Origin: JAAZHD01 sp012510895
GTDB lineage: Bacteria > Bacillota > Clostridia > Caldicoprobacterales > DTU083
Direction: 5' to 3'
Assembly (NCBI GenBank): GCA_050951465.1
Contig: JBMNJC010000002.1
Span: forward strand, 62,001-126,000
DNA length: 64,000 bases
Part shown: in pieces, positions 1-9,036 of the stretch
How positions within the stretch are numbered: position 1 is the first letter of the stretch
How the letters are laid out: the number at the start of each line of letters is the position of its first letter
Translations under genes and position numbers: made by a program
The notes under the pieces: generated by a model
Told to the model about the DNA's origin: nothing
The model's input: only the letters and a program-made list of their open reading frames with translations
Databases searched by the model: none

Positions 1-825
1 TTTATAGAATCCATAGGAAATCCTAATGCTGCATTAATTGATATAGAAGAAGCAGCTGCCGTGGCTCATAAACACAGGATACCTCTGGTGGTGGATTCCA
101 CCTTCGCTACACCTTATCTGCTCAGACCAATTGAATACGGTGCAGACATTGTGGTGCATTCTGCAACTAAATTTATTGGCGGCCATGGAACTGCCATCGG
201 CGGAGTCATTGTAGACAGCGGGAAGTTTGATTGGGAAGCCAGTGGAAAGTTTCCCGCCATAACTGAACCCAGCCCCGGGTATCATGGCCTCAGCTTTACC
301 AAGGCAGCAGGGCCGGCCGCATTTGTTACCAGGATAAGAGCTGTTCTGCTTCGGGACACAGGCGCTACATTGTCACCCCTGCACTCCTTTTTATTCCTGC
401 AAGGTCTGGAAACCCTGTCTTTACGGGTAGAACGTCATGTGGAAAACACGCTGAAGGTAGTGGAATTTCTTTCCGGCCACCCCAAAGTAGAAAAGGTGAA
501 CCATCCTTCCCTGCCCGATCATCCTCATAAGAAGCTCTATGATAAATACTTCCCGAGGGGCGGAGCTACCATATTCACTTTTGAGATTAAAGGCGGCTCC
601 AAAGATGCACAGGCCTTTATAGACCGCCTGCAGCTTTTCTCCCTGCTTGCCAATGTGGCTGATGTAAAATCCCTGGTTATTCATCCTGCTACTACAACCC
701 ATTCCCAGCTTACTGAAGAAGAACTTCTGGAACAGGGGATAAAACCCAACACCATCCGTTTGTCCATAGGTACAGAGCACATAGATGACATTATTGAAGA
801 TTTAAACCAGGCTTTTAATTATTAA
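1..825 (+). CDS. metY: O-acetylhomoserine sulfhydrylase-type PLP enzyme, 5' truncated by the window edge
   Basis: The frame is open from base 1, so the gene starts upstream and only about 274 C-terminal residues are seen. The product belongs to the Cys/Met-metabolism PLP enzyme family. The PLP-binding lysine lies in the SATKF motif (bases 160-174), followed by a glycine-rich GGHGTAIGG stretch. The C-terminal NTIRLSIGTEH segment is typical of the family. The best match in memory is O-acetylhomoserine sulfhydrylase, which makes homocysteine from O-acetylhomoserine and sulfide in the cytoplasm. Cystathionine synthase/lyase relatives share these motifs, so the exact substrate is inferred. A terminator follows directly. 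Confidence 0.85.
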   Translation, partial: FIESIGNPNAALIDIEEAAAVAHKHRIPLVVDSTFATPYLLRPIEYGADIVVHSATKFIGGHGTAIGGVIVDSGKFDWEASGKFPAITEPSPGYHGLSFTKAAGPAAFVTRIRAVLLRDTGATLSPLHSFLFLQGLETLSLRVERHVENTLKVVEFLSGHPKVEKVNHPSLPDHPHKKLYDKYFPRGGATIFTFEIKGGSKDAQAFIDRLQLFSLLANVADVKSLVIHPATTTHSQLTEEELLEQGIKPNTIRLSIGTEHIDDIIEDLNQAFNY

Positions 826-861
826 TTTAGCAGTTAAAACTATAATGTTTCAGGAATGAGG

Positions 862-890
862 AATGCTGACTGATAAGTCAGCATTTTCCT
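862..890 (+). terminator. Rho-independent terminator after metY
   Basis: An 8-bp perfect stem, ATGCTGAC (863-870) pairing with GTCAGCAT (877-884), has a 6-nt loop and is followed by a short T-rich run. It lies 37 bases after the stop codon. Confidence 0.8.
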
Positions 891-1008
891 TGTTTAAACC
901 CATAAACGCAGCACCAGAAATCGATTCGTAACTTCTTCTGTGTTATAATAAGCTTAGTTTAAGCATGGTTTTTTCATACATAATTCAGATGAAGGGGATG
1001 GCTTTCAA

Positions 1009-2547
1009 TTGGATCGCAATCTTATATTAACCTATGACATTGGCACAACAGGTAATAAATGTACGGTTTTTGACAGCGGCGGCCGGGAGATAATGGCCAG
1101 TGTGGTATCCTATAAAACGATTTTTCCTCAGCCTGGATGGTCTGAACAGAATCCGCATGATTTCTGGAAAAGTGTCATAACAGGCACAAGGCATTTGCTC
1201 GAAAAGGGACTTGACCCCGGGAGCGTAGAGGTTATTGGTATTTCCGGTCATATGAACGGATGCATTCCGCTGGACAAGGAAGGAAAGGTCCTGTACAACA
1301 ATATCATTCATTCTGACAGCAGAACATGGCCCCAATGTGAATTCATAGGCCGGCAGATTGATTTCAATTCCTTTTACAGAATAACAGGAAACCGCTTGGA
1401 TCCCCATTATACTCTGCCAAAGGTTTTGTGGCTGAAAGAGCACCACAGGGATATTTACGAGAGGACCAGATATTTTGTTAATACGAAGGATTATATTTCC
1501 TACCGCTTAACCGGAAAGCTGGGGGTAACTGACTATTCTGATGCTTCTCTGACCTGTATGCTGGACCTTGTCAAGGGAGACTGGGCCTATGATCTTCTAA
1601 AGACTTTGGAAATAGATTCAGACAAGCTTCCGCAGCTGTGCTGTTCATATGAAGTGCTGGGCGGCTTATCAAAAGAAGCAGCGGATTTGCTTGGCCTGCC
1701 GGAAGGAATTCCTGTAACGGTAGGCGGAGGAGACGGTGCATGTGCAACAAGGGGTTCCGGTGTTAAAGTCTTCGGGGATGCATACAATTATTTCGGCAGC
1801 AGCGCCTGGATTGCCACCTTGAACCAAACTCCCGTTTTTGATGAAAAGGCCAGGATATTCAATTATTTCGATCTGGACGGTAAAAGCATGATTGTCTGCG
1901 GCACTACTCAAAGTGCGGCTGCATCCTATAACTGGGCAGTCGATATATTAAGAGGAGGGCCGGAAGGCTCTTCAGCTGACGGCAATTCCGGTGAAAAAAA
2001 TATATATGATGAAATAGAATCCCTTGCCCGCTCTTCTTCAATAGGTGCCAATGGTTTATTCTTTCTGCCTTATTTAATGGGAGAGCGTACCCCGCATTGG
2101 GATCCCCATACAAGAGGAGCATTTGTAGGTTTTACTTTATATCATAACCGGGCTGACATGATTCGGGCTGTCTATGAGGGAATCGTTTATGCGTTGAGAA
2201 CGGTACTGGATGTCTTTATTGAAAACAAAGTGAGCTTTAAGGATATGATTCTTATAGGCGGAGGAGCCAAAAGCAGGCTTTGGAATGAAATGATATGCAA
2301 CATCTTTAATATGCCTGTCAAGGTTCATAAATCCCCCGGAGTTGCCACATCTTTGGGAGCGGCCATTGCGGCAGGTATAGGAGCAGGTATATTCAAAGAT
2401 TTTGATACGGCTGTTGATCCGGCATTTGACAGGCAGGCAGCGCCGGATCAGACAACACATGAAGAATATGAAAAATACTATAATATTTTCCGATCCTTTT
2501 ACCCTCAGTTGAAGCCGATCTATGACGAAATAGCACATATATCATGA
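1009..2547 (+). CDS. FGGY-family carbohydrate kinase (xylulokinase/fuculokinase-like)
   Basis: This 512-residue protein has the two actin-like ATPase lobes of FGGY kinases. An N-terminal phosphate loop YDIGTTGNKCTVFD lies at about residues 9-22, a central GGGDGACATRG near residue 240, and a C-terminal IGGGAKSRLWNEM near residue 418. It should phosphorylate a sugar or ketose with ATP in the cytoplasm. The length is normal. The start is TTG at 1009, chosen because the GAAGGGGAT ribosome site lies 8-16 bases upstream and no closer ATG fits. The substrate is not readable from sequence. The fucose isomerase 20 kb away makes a fuculokinase role possible, but xylulokinase-like proteins look the same at this level. 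Confidence 0.8.
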   Translation: MDRNLILTYDIGTTGNKCTVFDSGGREIMASVVSYKTIFPQPGWSEQNPHDFWKSVITGTRHLLEKGLDPGSVEVIGISGHMNGCIPLDKEGKVLYNNIIHSDSRTWPQCEFIGRQIDFNSFYRITGNRLDPHYTLPKVLWLKEHHRDIYERTRYFVNTKDYISYRLTGKLGVTDYSDASLTCMLDLVKGDWAYDLLKTLEIDSDKLPQLCCSYEVLGGLSKEAADLLGLPEGIPVTVGGGDGACATRGSGVKVFGDAYNYFGSSAWIATLNQTPVFDEKARIFNYFDLDGKSMIVCGTTQSAAASYNWAVDILRGGPEGSSADGNSGEKNIYDEIESLARSSSIGANGLFFLPYLMGERTPHWDPHTRGAFVGFTLYHNRADMIRAVYEGIVYALRTVLDVFIENKVSFKDMILIGGGAKSRLWNEMICNIFNMPVKVHKSPGVATSLGAAIAAGIGAGIFKDFDTAVDPAFDRQAAPDQTTHEEYEKYYNIFRSFYPQLKPIYDEIAHIS

Positions 2548-2653
2548 CAGCATTTCAAGGCTTGATGTAATGCATATAGTATGAGAAAATAGAAGGCGGA
2601 TAATTATAACGCAAAAAGCAAAAGTTCAAATTTAACGGAGAGGAGTCTGAATT

Positions 2654-3649
2654 ATGATTAAGATAGCTTTTGCCGGGTTCCGACACGGGCATATTAATTC
2701 ACTGTATAGACTTGCTGAGAAGAATCCGGATGTGGAAATTGCAGCAGCTTTTGAAGCAGATCCTGATGCGAGGGCTGCTGCAGAGGCAAATCTAGGGATT
2801 CGTTTCACTCATGACAGCTATGAGGATATGTTAAAAGAAGATGAAATTGATGTAGTAGCAATAGGTGACTATTACAGTATACGTGGAAGCCGTGCCATTG
2901 AAGCCTTGAAAGCCGGAAAGCACGTTATTTCAGATAAGCCTTTATGTACATCCCTTGAGGAACTGGATGAGATTGAAAGACTTGCAAAGGAAAAGAACCT
3001 AAAGGTCGGCTGTATGCTTGACCTCCGATATCATAAAATTGTTCAGCCGGTTCGTAATTTTATCAGGGAAGGCAAGCTTGGGGAAATCCATGCTCTGTTT
3101 TTCAGCGGACAGCATCCCTTGCTGTATGGAACAAGGGCAGGATGGTATTTTGAAGAAGGAAAGCATGGCGGTACAATTAATGATATAGCTATTCATGGAA
3201 TTGATTTTGTAGAGTATATTACAGGTCTTTCTATGAAAAGAGTTATAGCAGCACGCTGCTGGAATGCTTTTGCAGTTAAAGAACCTAATTTCAAAGATTG
3301 TGCCCAGTTTATGTTGGAATTGTCAAACGGGGCAGGGTTAATGGCTGATGTGTCATATTCAGCACCAAACTCTTCAGGTTATACACTTCCATTTTACTGG
3401 AGATTTACTATTTGGGGAACAAAAGGCGTTATGGAATTTAAAGTCGGCACTGATGAAATTATTGTTGCGCTTGATGGAAAACCTTCTGCTGAAACCATTA
3501 AGGTGCCGGATGCTGAAACCGGAAATTGCCTGAGCGAATTTATAGATGAGCTAAGCGGCAAGCCCACTGATGCAAATACTGATACCGTAATCAAGTCGAC
3601 AAGAGACACCCTTAGAGTACAGGAGTTTGCGGATAAGGCTGCTCAGTGA
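2654..3649 (+). CDS. Gfo/Idh/MocA-family oxidoreductase
   Basis: This 331-residue protein has an N-terminal Rossmann fold (IKIAFAGFRHGHINS, residues 2-16) and the family motif at the end of the nucleotide domain, here HVISDKPL near residue 93 in place of the usual EKP. A C-terminal alpha/beta domain follows, with the GGTINDIAIHGID segment near residue 176 carrying the likely catalytic His/Asp pair. Such enzymes oxidise or reduce sugar hydroxyls with NAD(P). The ATG is preceded by GGAGAGGAG. It lies 106 bases after the FGGY kinase on the same strand and may be co-transcribed with it. The substrate is unknown. It is one of four family members in the window. Confidence 0.85.
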   Translation: MIKIAFAGFRHGHINSLYRLAEKNPDVEIAAAFEADPDARAAAEANLGIRFTHDSYEDMLKEDEIDVVAIGDYYSIRGSRAIEALKAGKHVISDKPLCTSLEELDEIERLAKEKNLKVGCMLDLRYHKIVQPVRNFIREGKLGEIHALFFSGQHPLLYGTRAGWYFEEGKHGGTINDIAIHGIDFVEYITGLSMKRVIAARCWNAFAVKEPNFKDCAQFMLELSNGAGLMADVSYSAPNSSGYTLPFYWRFTIWGTKGVMEFKVGTDEIIVALDGKPSAETIKVPDAETGNCLSEFIDELSGKPTDANTDTVIKSTRDTLRVQEFADKAAQ

Positions 3650-3810
3650 TATGCGGACCGATAAAGACAGAGCTGCATAAACGCAACTTACATAAGGCAG
3701 ACGGAAATGAAGATTTTCGTCTGCTTTTTCACAGATGCTGTCACTCATATCTCTTGTGGCATCTTTTTTCTTTTTGTGTTATTATGATGTAGCAATAAAA
3801 TATATATCAT

Positions 3811-3839
3811 TTCAATTTTTACTCTGCATGTTATATAAT
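3811..3839 (+). promoter_or_regulatory. Candidate sigma-A promoter for the DUF1854/ABC operon
   Basis: A perfect -10 box TATAAT (3834-3839) has a weak -35 TTCAAT (3811-3816) 17 bases upstream. It lies inside the longest possible reading frame of the downstream gene, which supports the later start codon at 3900. Confidence 0.55.
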
Positions 3840-3899
3840 AATGAAGGCAAGTTTAAGACAAGTTTTAAAGATTCAGCCGGAGAAAGGATAGAACCTTTT

Positions 3900-6161
3900 A
3901 TGAACACCTATGTGCCTGAATATATGCTTTCCGCTTTCCGGGATCAAGGCGTGGATACTTCCAGTCTGATTTACGGAGTTCATGCCGATTCTGCCAATGA
4001 ATACGATAATACCGATGTATATATAGCAGTCAGCCGGGATACCATGTATATCCTTTTTGGTAGGGAAAAGGTGGTAAGAACCAATGGTGCCCGCAGGATT
4101 GTCGCTGTGTACCAGGCTAACAGATTCGAAACCTATTCTCTTTCTCAGCTTGGTGAGCTGACATGTGAACTCCTGTTGTCAACTGTTCGGTTATGCAGCG
4201 AAAGGGATAATGAAGCAGAAGTTCTGCTGGTGTTTTCAATTGGTTTTCTGTCCGATGTGGAGAAACTTTGTAAAGTGGTGAAAAACATCAGGGAGGGGCT
4301 TGACCCCCTGACGGATGTTGCAATAAATGAAGATTTGTTTTGCCCTAAATGCGGCAGCAGATATCCTGAACCGGAGCGAAAAATATGTCCCGACTGTATG
4401 GACAGGATATCTATTTCCAAACGGCTAATGAGCTTTTTTACTCATTATCGTGATAAAGTAGCAATGATTTTTATTACCATGCTTCTGGGGTCGGCATTTT
4501 CTACCGTTTCGCCTATGATTGGCACTAAATTCTTCTTTGATAATGTGCTTACAGAGGGAGGCAGCTACTACGGCGCCGTCCTTGCAGCCGTACTGCTGAT
4601 ATTTCTGGTAAGGGCCGTAGGCGTGGGGCTGAATACCCTGTATTCATTTGTGTTGGCAAAAATCGTGCCCTGGATAGTTCAGGATCTTAAGATGAAGATA
4701 TTTGAAGCAATGCAGCGGCTGTCCATTGGCTTCTATACTTCCAAGCGCACAGGATCCCTTATGAACCGGATTAATCAGGATGCCAATAATATATACTGGT
4801 TTTTTGTAGACGGCTTACCCTTTGTTGTTGTCAATACATTAACTTTTACGGGCGTCATCATTATGATGTGTGTTTTAAACATTAAGCTGGCCCTTATTTG
4901 CATTGCCATCATACCCATAGCCATAATCTTATTCAGAATTCTTTGGAGCATATTCAAACATTTTCATCATAAGAACTGGGTGTATAACTCACAGCTAAAC
5001 TCCATGGTCAGCGACTCCGTCAACGGGCAGAGAGTTATAAAGGCTTTTGCCAGAGAGGAAACAGAAGCTCAGAGGTTCTCGGAAGTGGGAAGCAAACAGG
5101 CAGCAATAGATATGCAGGCAGTCAATACAGAATATACTGCGTTTCCCCTAATATATCTGTTTATGTTCTTAGGGCAGGTCATTATCACAGCCATTGGCGG
5201 CAATATGGTATTAAAAAGCGAAATTACCTTAGGTACTCTGTTGACATTTATAGCTTATTTATCCATGCTGTATGGACCTCTTGAGTTTATGTCATGGGTC
5301 TCCAACTGGTGGGCCCGCTGTGTGGACTCAGCCCAGCGGGTATTTGAGATTATTGACGCTGAACCCGATGTTGTGGAACCGGAAAATCCGGTAGTTTTAG
5401 ATAAGATCAGAGGCGATATTGAACTGAAGAACGTGGTATTTGAGTATGATCCTGCTGTTCCGATTATAAAAGGCCTGAATCTGTCAGTAAAAGCAGGGCA
5501 GATGCTGGGCATAGTGGGTAAAACCGGGGCCGGTAAAACTACCATAGCTAATTTGATTGCAAGGTTGTATGATGTCAAGGAAGGATCCATAACCATAGAC
5601 GGTTATGACGTAAGGCAGCTGTCCTTATCGCAGCTGCGGCAGAGCATTGGTATTGTATCCCAGGATATTTACCTGTTTATAGGCACCATTGCAGATAATA
5701 TCAGATATGCGAAACCAGATGCGGATATGGAGGATGTAATCAGGGCAGCCAAGGCTGCTTCTGCTCATGAATTTATCATGTCCCTGCCTGATGCCTATGA
5801 AACAAGGGTCGGTGCAGGAGGACAGGATCTTTCAGGCGGAGAAAAGCAGCGTCTTTCCATTGCACGCACTATTCTTCAGGATCCTGACATTTTAATTCTG
5901 GATGAGGCTACAGCCGCCATGGATACTGAAACAGAAGCCAAGATCCAGAAAGCCCTGTCAGAACTGCAGAAAGGGCGGACAACCATATCGATCGCCCACA
6001 GGCTTTCCACCCTCCGCGATGCCGACAGCCTGGCAGTTATCAGCGACGGCAAAGTGGTGGAAAAGGGCACGCATAAAGAATTGCTGCAAAAAATGGGAGA
6101 ATACTATAAGCTTTATAAGATTCAGCTGGAAGGGCTCAAGGTAATAAACATGGAAGGCTGA
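3900..6161 (+). CDS. Zinc-ribbon ABC exporter subunit (TMD-NBD fusion), first of a pair
   Basis: This 753-residue half-transporter has an unusual N-terminus: about 140 residues of PH-like beta-rich domain, then a zinc ribbon with Cys pairs at residues 148/151 and 163/166. An ABC type I exporter membrane domain of six helices follows, then a full ATPase domain. Walker A GKTGAGKTT is near residue 540, signature LSGGEKQR follows, and Walker B ILILDEAT is near 664; the H-loop AHRLST is present, so the site looks active. An upstream in-frame ATG at 3735 exists, but ATG 3900 has the GGAGAAAGGA ribosome site and sits behind a promoter. It is followed by the DUF1854 gene and a second half-transporter, so the pair probably forms a heterodimer. 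The substrate is unknown. Confidence 0.85.
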   Translation: MNTYVPEYMLSAFRDQGVDTSSLIYGVHADSANEYDNTDVYIAVSRDTMYILFGREKVVRTNGARRIVAVYQANRFETYSLSQLGELTCELLLSTVRLCSERDNEAEVLLVFSIGFLSDVEKLCKVVKNIREGLDPLTDVAINEDLFCPKCGSRYPEPERKICPDCMDRISISKRLMSFFTHYRDKVAMIFITMLLGSAFSTVSPMIGTKFFFDNVLTEGGSYYGAVLAAVLLIFLVRAVGVGLNTLYSFVLAKIVPWIVQDLKMKIFEAMQRLSIGFYTSKRTGSLMNRINQDANNIYWFFVDGLPFVVVNTLTFTGVIIMMCVLNIKLALICIAIIPIAIILFRILWSIFKHFHHKNWVYNSQLNSMVSDSVNGQRVIKAFAREETEAQRFSEVGSKQAAIDMQAVNTEYTAFPLIYLFMFLGQVIITAIGGNMVLKSEITLGTLLTFIAYLSMLYGPLEFMSWVSNWWARCVDSAQRVFEIIDAEPDVVEPENPVVLDKIRGDIELKNVVFEYDPAVPIIKGLNLSVKAGQMLGIVGKTGAGKTTIANLIARLYDVKEGSITIDGYDVRQLSLSQLRQSIGIVSQDIYLFIGTIADNIRYAKPDADMEDVIRAAKAASAHEFIMSLPDAYETRVGAGGQDLSGGEKQRLSIARTILQDPDILILDEATAAMDTETEAKIQKALSELQKGRTTISIAHRLSTLRDADSLAVISDGKVVEKGTHKELLQKMGEYYKLYKIQLEGLKVINMEG

Positions 6162-6224
6162 GCATAAGCCTGAAAGAATGTTATTGGGCCCTGAGATGTC
6201 AGAATATTATAGGGGGTTTTTTTA

Positions 6225-6785
6225 TTGGAAACCGCTTTTGAAAAGATAGAAATTCAGAAAGAAAAATCCACACTGAAAAATGCAATAGACATAGGAATGC
6301 TCGACCTTCAAAAGGCAGAGTTTTATGTAACTCCGGGCGGTTTTACCGGGCTCAGATACTATGATAAGGATTATAAACGAATTTCTTTAAGGCGGGCACT
6401 TCCTATCAGCCATCCGGAAGAATACATCTCCGTATTCGATAAAGACAATAAAGAGATCGGCATGATCCGCTCTCTTTCTGACTTAAGCAAACAGCAGTGT
6501 GATATAGTGGTTAATGAATTAAACAATCGATATTATAGTCCTAGTGTATACGAAGTGAAATCTGTTAAGGATAAATTGGGTTATGTATATTTGGAGCTGG
6601 TTATCGGAAATGAAGATGAAAAGTTTGTTAAGAATTGTGCAGTAAAAGATGTAACAAGGAATATCAGAATGCTGGATGAGGACAGACTGGCAATTTTTGA
6701 TGTGGACGGCAACAGGTATATTATCCAGTCCCTCAGCAAACTGGATAAAAAAAGTTTGAAGAGATTGGAACCCTACCTCTTCTAG
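6225..6785 (+). CDS. DUF1854-family protein between two ABC half-transporters
   Basis: This 186-residue soluble protein has no signal peptide or membrane segment. Sequence such as FDKDNKEIGMIRSL and FDVDGNRYIIQSL suggests repeated small beta units. I recognise it as DUF1854-like. From memory, this family is encoded beside zinc-ribbon ABC exporters, in some proteobacteria near cyanophycin genes; no cyanophycin synthetase is present here. The start is TTG at 6225 with AGGGGG eight bases upstream. It is 63 bases after the first ABC gene and 21 bases before the second, so it is clearly in the operon. It may be an accessory or regulatory subunit of the transporter; that role is inference. Confidence 0.7.
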   Translation: METAFEKIEIQKEKSTLKNAIDIGMLDLQKAEFYVTPGGFTGLRYYDKDYKRISLRRALPISHPEEYISVFDKDNKEIGMIRSLSDLSKQQCDIVVNELNNRYYSPSVYEVKSVKDKLGYVYLELVIGNEDEKFVKNCAVKDVTRNIRMLDEDRLAIFDVDGNRYIIQSLSKLDKKSLKRLEPYLF

Positions 6786-6806
6786 AGATGAGAAAGGTAA
6801 ATATTC

Positions 6807-8939
6807 ATGTTAAAATCATATGAACTTGTATATGACCTGGATTTAAATATGAAGCCTGCTAATGGTATTCTGCGCTTTGATGAAACAGGAAATATAACTT
6901 CCTATGTCGATGGCCATAAACTTAAGACCATATCCGTCAGGGATATAAAAGAAGCGGCAGTAATTCCCGGTGTAGGCTGCGGCCTCCTGTTTGCTGCAGA
7001 AAATGATGGCATGGAAACCATTCTGTGCCGGTTTACCATGTCTGTTATGAAAGCGGCCGGTGAGTTCTGCAAGGTTGTAAACTACTACATTCAAACCGGG
7101 GAATATACAGCTCCTGAAGAAAAAGCTGTGCTGATCTGCGAAAAATGCAAACGACCTATAGTGGAAGAATTGTCCTTTTGTATCTTTTGCTATAATAAGA
7201 TGAGTGTCCTGAAAAGGGCGCTTCAGTTAATGAAGCCCTTTGCCGGAAAGATCATTACAGCAGAGGTATTTTTAGCTATGTCATCCTTGCTGTACCTTCT
7301 GGTGCCTATTTTCAGCCGTATGCTGATTGATAGACATTTGCGCCCCATGACAGGCACATTTCAGCAGGTTCTGCTTTTGGCAGGAGGAATGTTTCTGGCA
7401 AGAGCCCTTGGTGAGGTTATTTATATATTCAGCTCAAGGGTGTTTAACAAGGAAAGCGTTCTATACGCTAACCATCTGAGAAATCTGGTCTATGAGAAGA
7501 TACAAAAACTATCCCTGGGCTCCCTTTCAAAAAGAACTCCCGGAGATCTGATCCGCCGCGTAATGGAGGATACAACCAATGTGAAGCGTTTTATTACAGA
7601 CGGGGGCCGCTGGGCAGTGGAACAGTGCATTACTTTTATTGTGGTATTTACCATATTGTTGTTTACGGATTTTAAACTTACCCTGTTGGTGTTCCTGCCC
7701 ATCCCTATTGTCTCTATAGCCCTGTCCCGTTTCTGGCGGTTTATCCATATCCGCTATGAACGGCAGTGGCGCAAGAATTCCAAATGTCAATCCATTCTTC
7801 ACGACATCATTAAAGGAATTCGAACCGTTAAATCCTTTGGTAAAGAGGAGATGGAAATCAACAAGTTTGCAGCCGCCACCAGGGAACTTGCCCAGGTGTC
7901 CTCCGATAACGAAACCTTATGGGCTTGTCTGTTTCCGCCCATAACCTTTTTTACCGGAATCGGTGAATTTCTGGTGCTCTACGTCGGCGGTCAAAAAATT
8001 CTGAGCGGAGAAATGAGCTTTGGTGTGCTTGTACAGTTTACCATGTATATAACCTATATATATGCGCCTCTTCGTTGGTTTGTTTCCTTTCCCCGCTGGC
8101 TGGCGGATGCCTTGACCAGTATGGTGAAGATATTTGAAATACTGGACGAAGAGCCGGATATTACCTCAGTTGATAATCTAACAAATATTCCGGTCGCTGG
8201 AGAGGTAGCCTTTGAAGGCGTTACTTTCGGATATAAGTCCTATGAGCCGGTTCTTAAAGACATTAATTTTAAGATAAAACCCGGGGAAATGATTGGTATT
8301 GTCGGTCGTTCCGGAGCGGGTAAATCAACCATGATTAATCTGGTTATGAGACTGTATGATTCGAATGCCGGCAAAATATGTATCAATGGTGTGGATATAA
8401 GGCTGATGTCGCCGGATCATATTCATGAGAGCATCGGGGTGGTGTTTCAGGATACATTTTTGTTTGCCGGCACCATTTATGATAATATAGCTTATGGCAA
8501 GCCGGATGCTACAATAGAAGAAGTAATTGCTGCTGCAAAAGCTGCCAATGCCCATGAATTCATTATGCAGACGGCTGATGGTTATAACACTGTCATTGGT
8601 GAAAACGGGCATTCCATTTCAGGCGGAGAAAGACAACGGCTGGCCATAGCAAGGGCTATTATCAAAAATCCATCCATACTGATACTTGACGAGGCAACCA
8701 GCTCATTAGATGTGGAAACGGAATCCATAATACAGGACAGCCTGAATCGGATTGTCCAGGGACGTACCACCATAGCCATCGCCCACAGACTGTCTACCTT
8801 GAGAAATGCGGACCGGCTCCTGGTTCTGGATAAGGGGAGAATAGCTGAGGCAGGTACTCATATGGAACTTCTTAAGAAAAAAGGCATTTATTATAATCTG
8901 GTAATGGCTCAGCGTCAGACCACCAGACTTGCAGAATGA
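6807..8939 (+). CDS. Zinc-ribbon ABC exporter subunit, second of the pair
   Basis: This 710-residue protein has the same architecture as the first subunit: an N-terminal beta-rich domain of about 105 residues, a zinc ribbon with cysteines at 111/114 and 125/128, six predicted membrane helices, and an ATPase domain. Walker A is GRSGAGKST, the signature ISGGERQR, Walker B ILILDEAT and the H-loop AHRLST. All catalytic motifs are canonical, so unlike many heterodimeric exporters neither site looks degenerate. The ATG is preceded by GAGAAAGG. It probably pairs with the 3900-6161 product to export an unknown substrate from the cytoplasm. Confidence 0.85.
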   Translation: MLKSYELVYDLDLNMKPANGILRFDETGNITSYVDGHKLKTISVRDIKEAAVIPGVGCGLLFAAENDGMETILCRFTMSVMKAAGEFCKVVNYYIQTGEYTAPEEKAVLICEKCKRPIVEELSFCIFCYNKMSVLKRALQLMKPFAGKIITAEVFLAMSSLLYLLVPIFSRMLIDRHLRPMTGTFQQVLLLAGGMFLARALGEVIYIFSSRVFNKESVLYANHLRNLVYEKIQKLSLGSLSKRTPGDLIRRVMEDTTNVKRFITDGGRWAVEQCITFIVVFTILLFTDFKLTLLVFLPIPIVSIALSRFWRFIHIRYERQWRKNSKCQSILHDIIKGIRTVKSFGKEEMEINKFAAATRELAQVSSDNETLWACLFPPITFFTGIGEFLVLYVGGQKILSGEMSFGVLVQFTMYITYIYAPLRWFVSFPRWLADALTSMVKIFEILDEEPDITSVDNLTNIPVAGEVAFEGVTFGYKSYEPVLKDINFKIKPGEMIGIVGRSGAGKSTMINLVMRLYDSNAGKICINGVDIRLMSPDHIHESIGVVFQDTFLFAGTIYDNIAYGKPDATIEEVIAAAKAANAHEFIMQTADGYNTVIGENGHSISGGERQRLAIARAIIKNPSILILDEATSSLDVETESIIQDSLNRIVQGRTTIAIAHRLSTLRNADRLLVLDKGRIAEAGTHMELLKKKGIYYNLVMAQRQTTRLAE

Positions 8940-9036
8940 TACATTCCTGATCCTTGTTTATAATGCTGGCATCTAAATTTCTTAATACATAGGTGCCAAG
9001 CGTTAAATAAATAATAAAAAAGAGGGGTGCAGAACT

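Noticed and set aside
3735..3899. N-terminal extension of the first ABC gene from ATG 3735
   Set aside because: It contains the only good promoter, has no ribosome site and is not family-like. ATG 3900 has a ribosome site at proper spacing.
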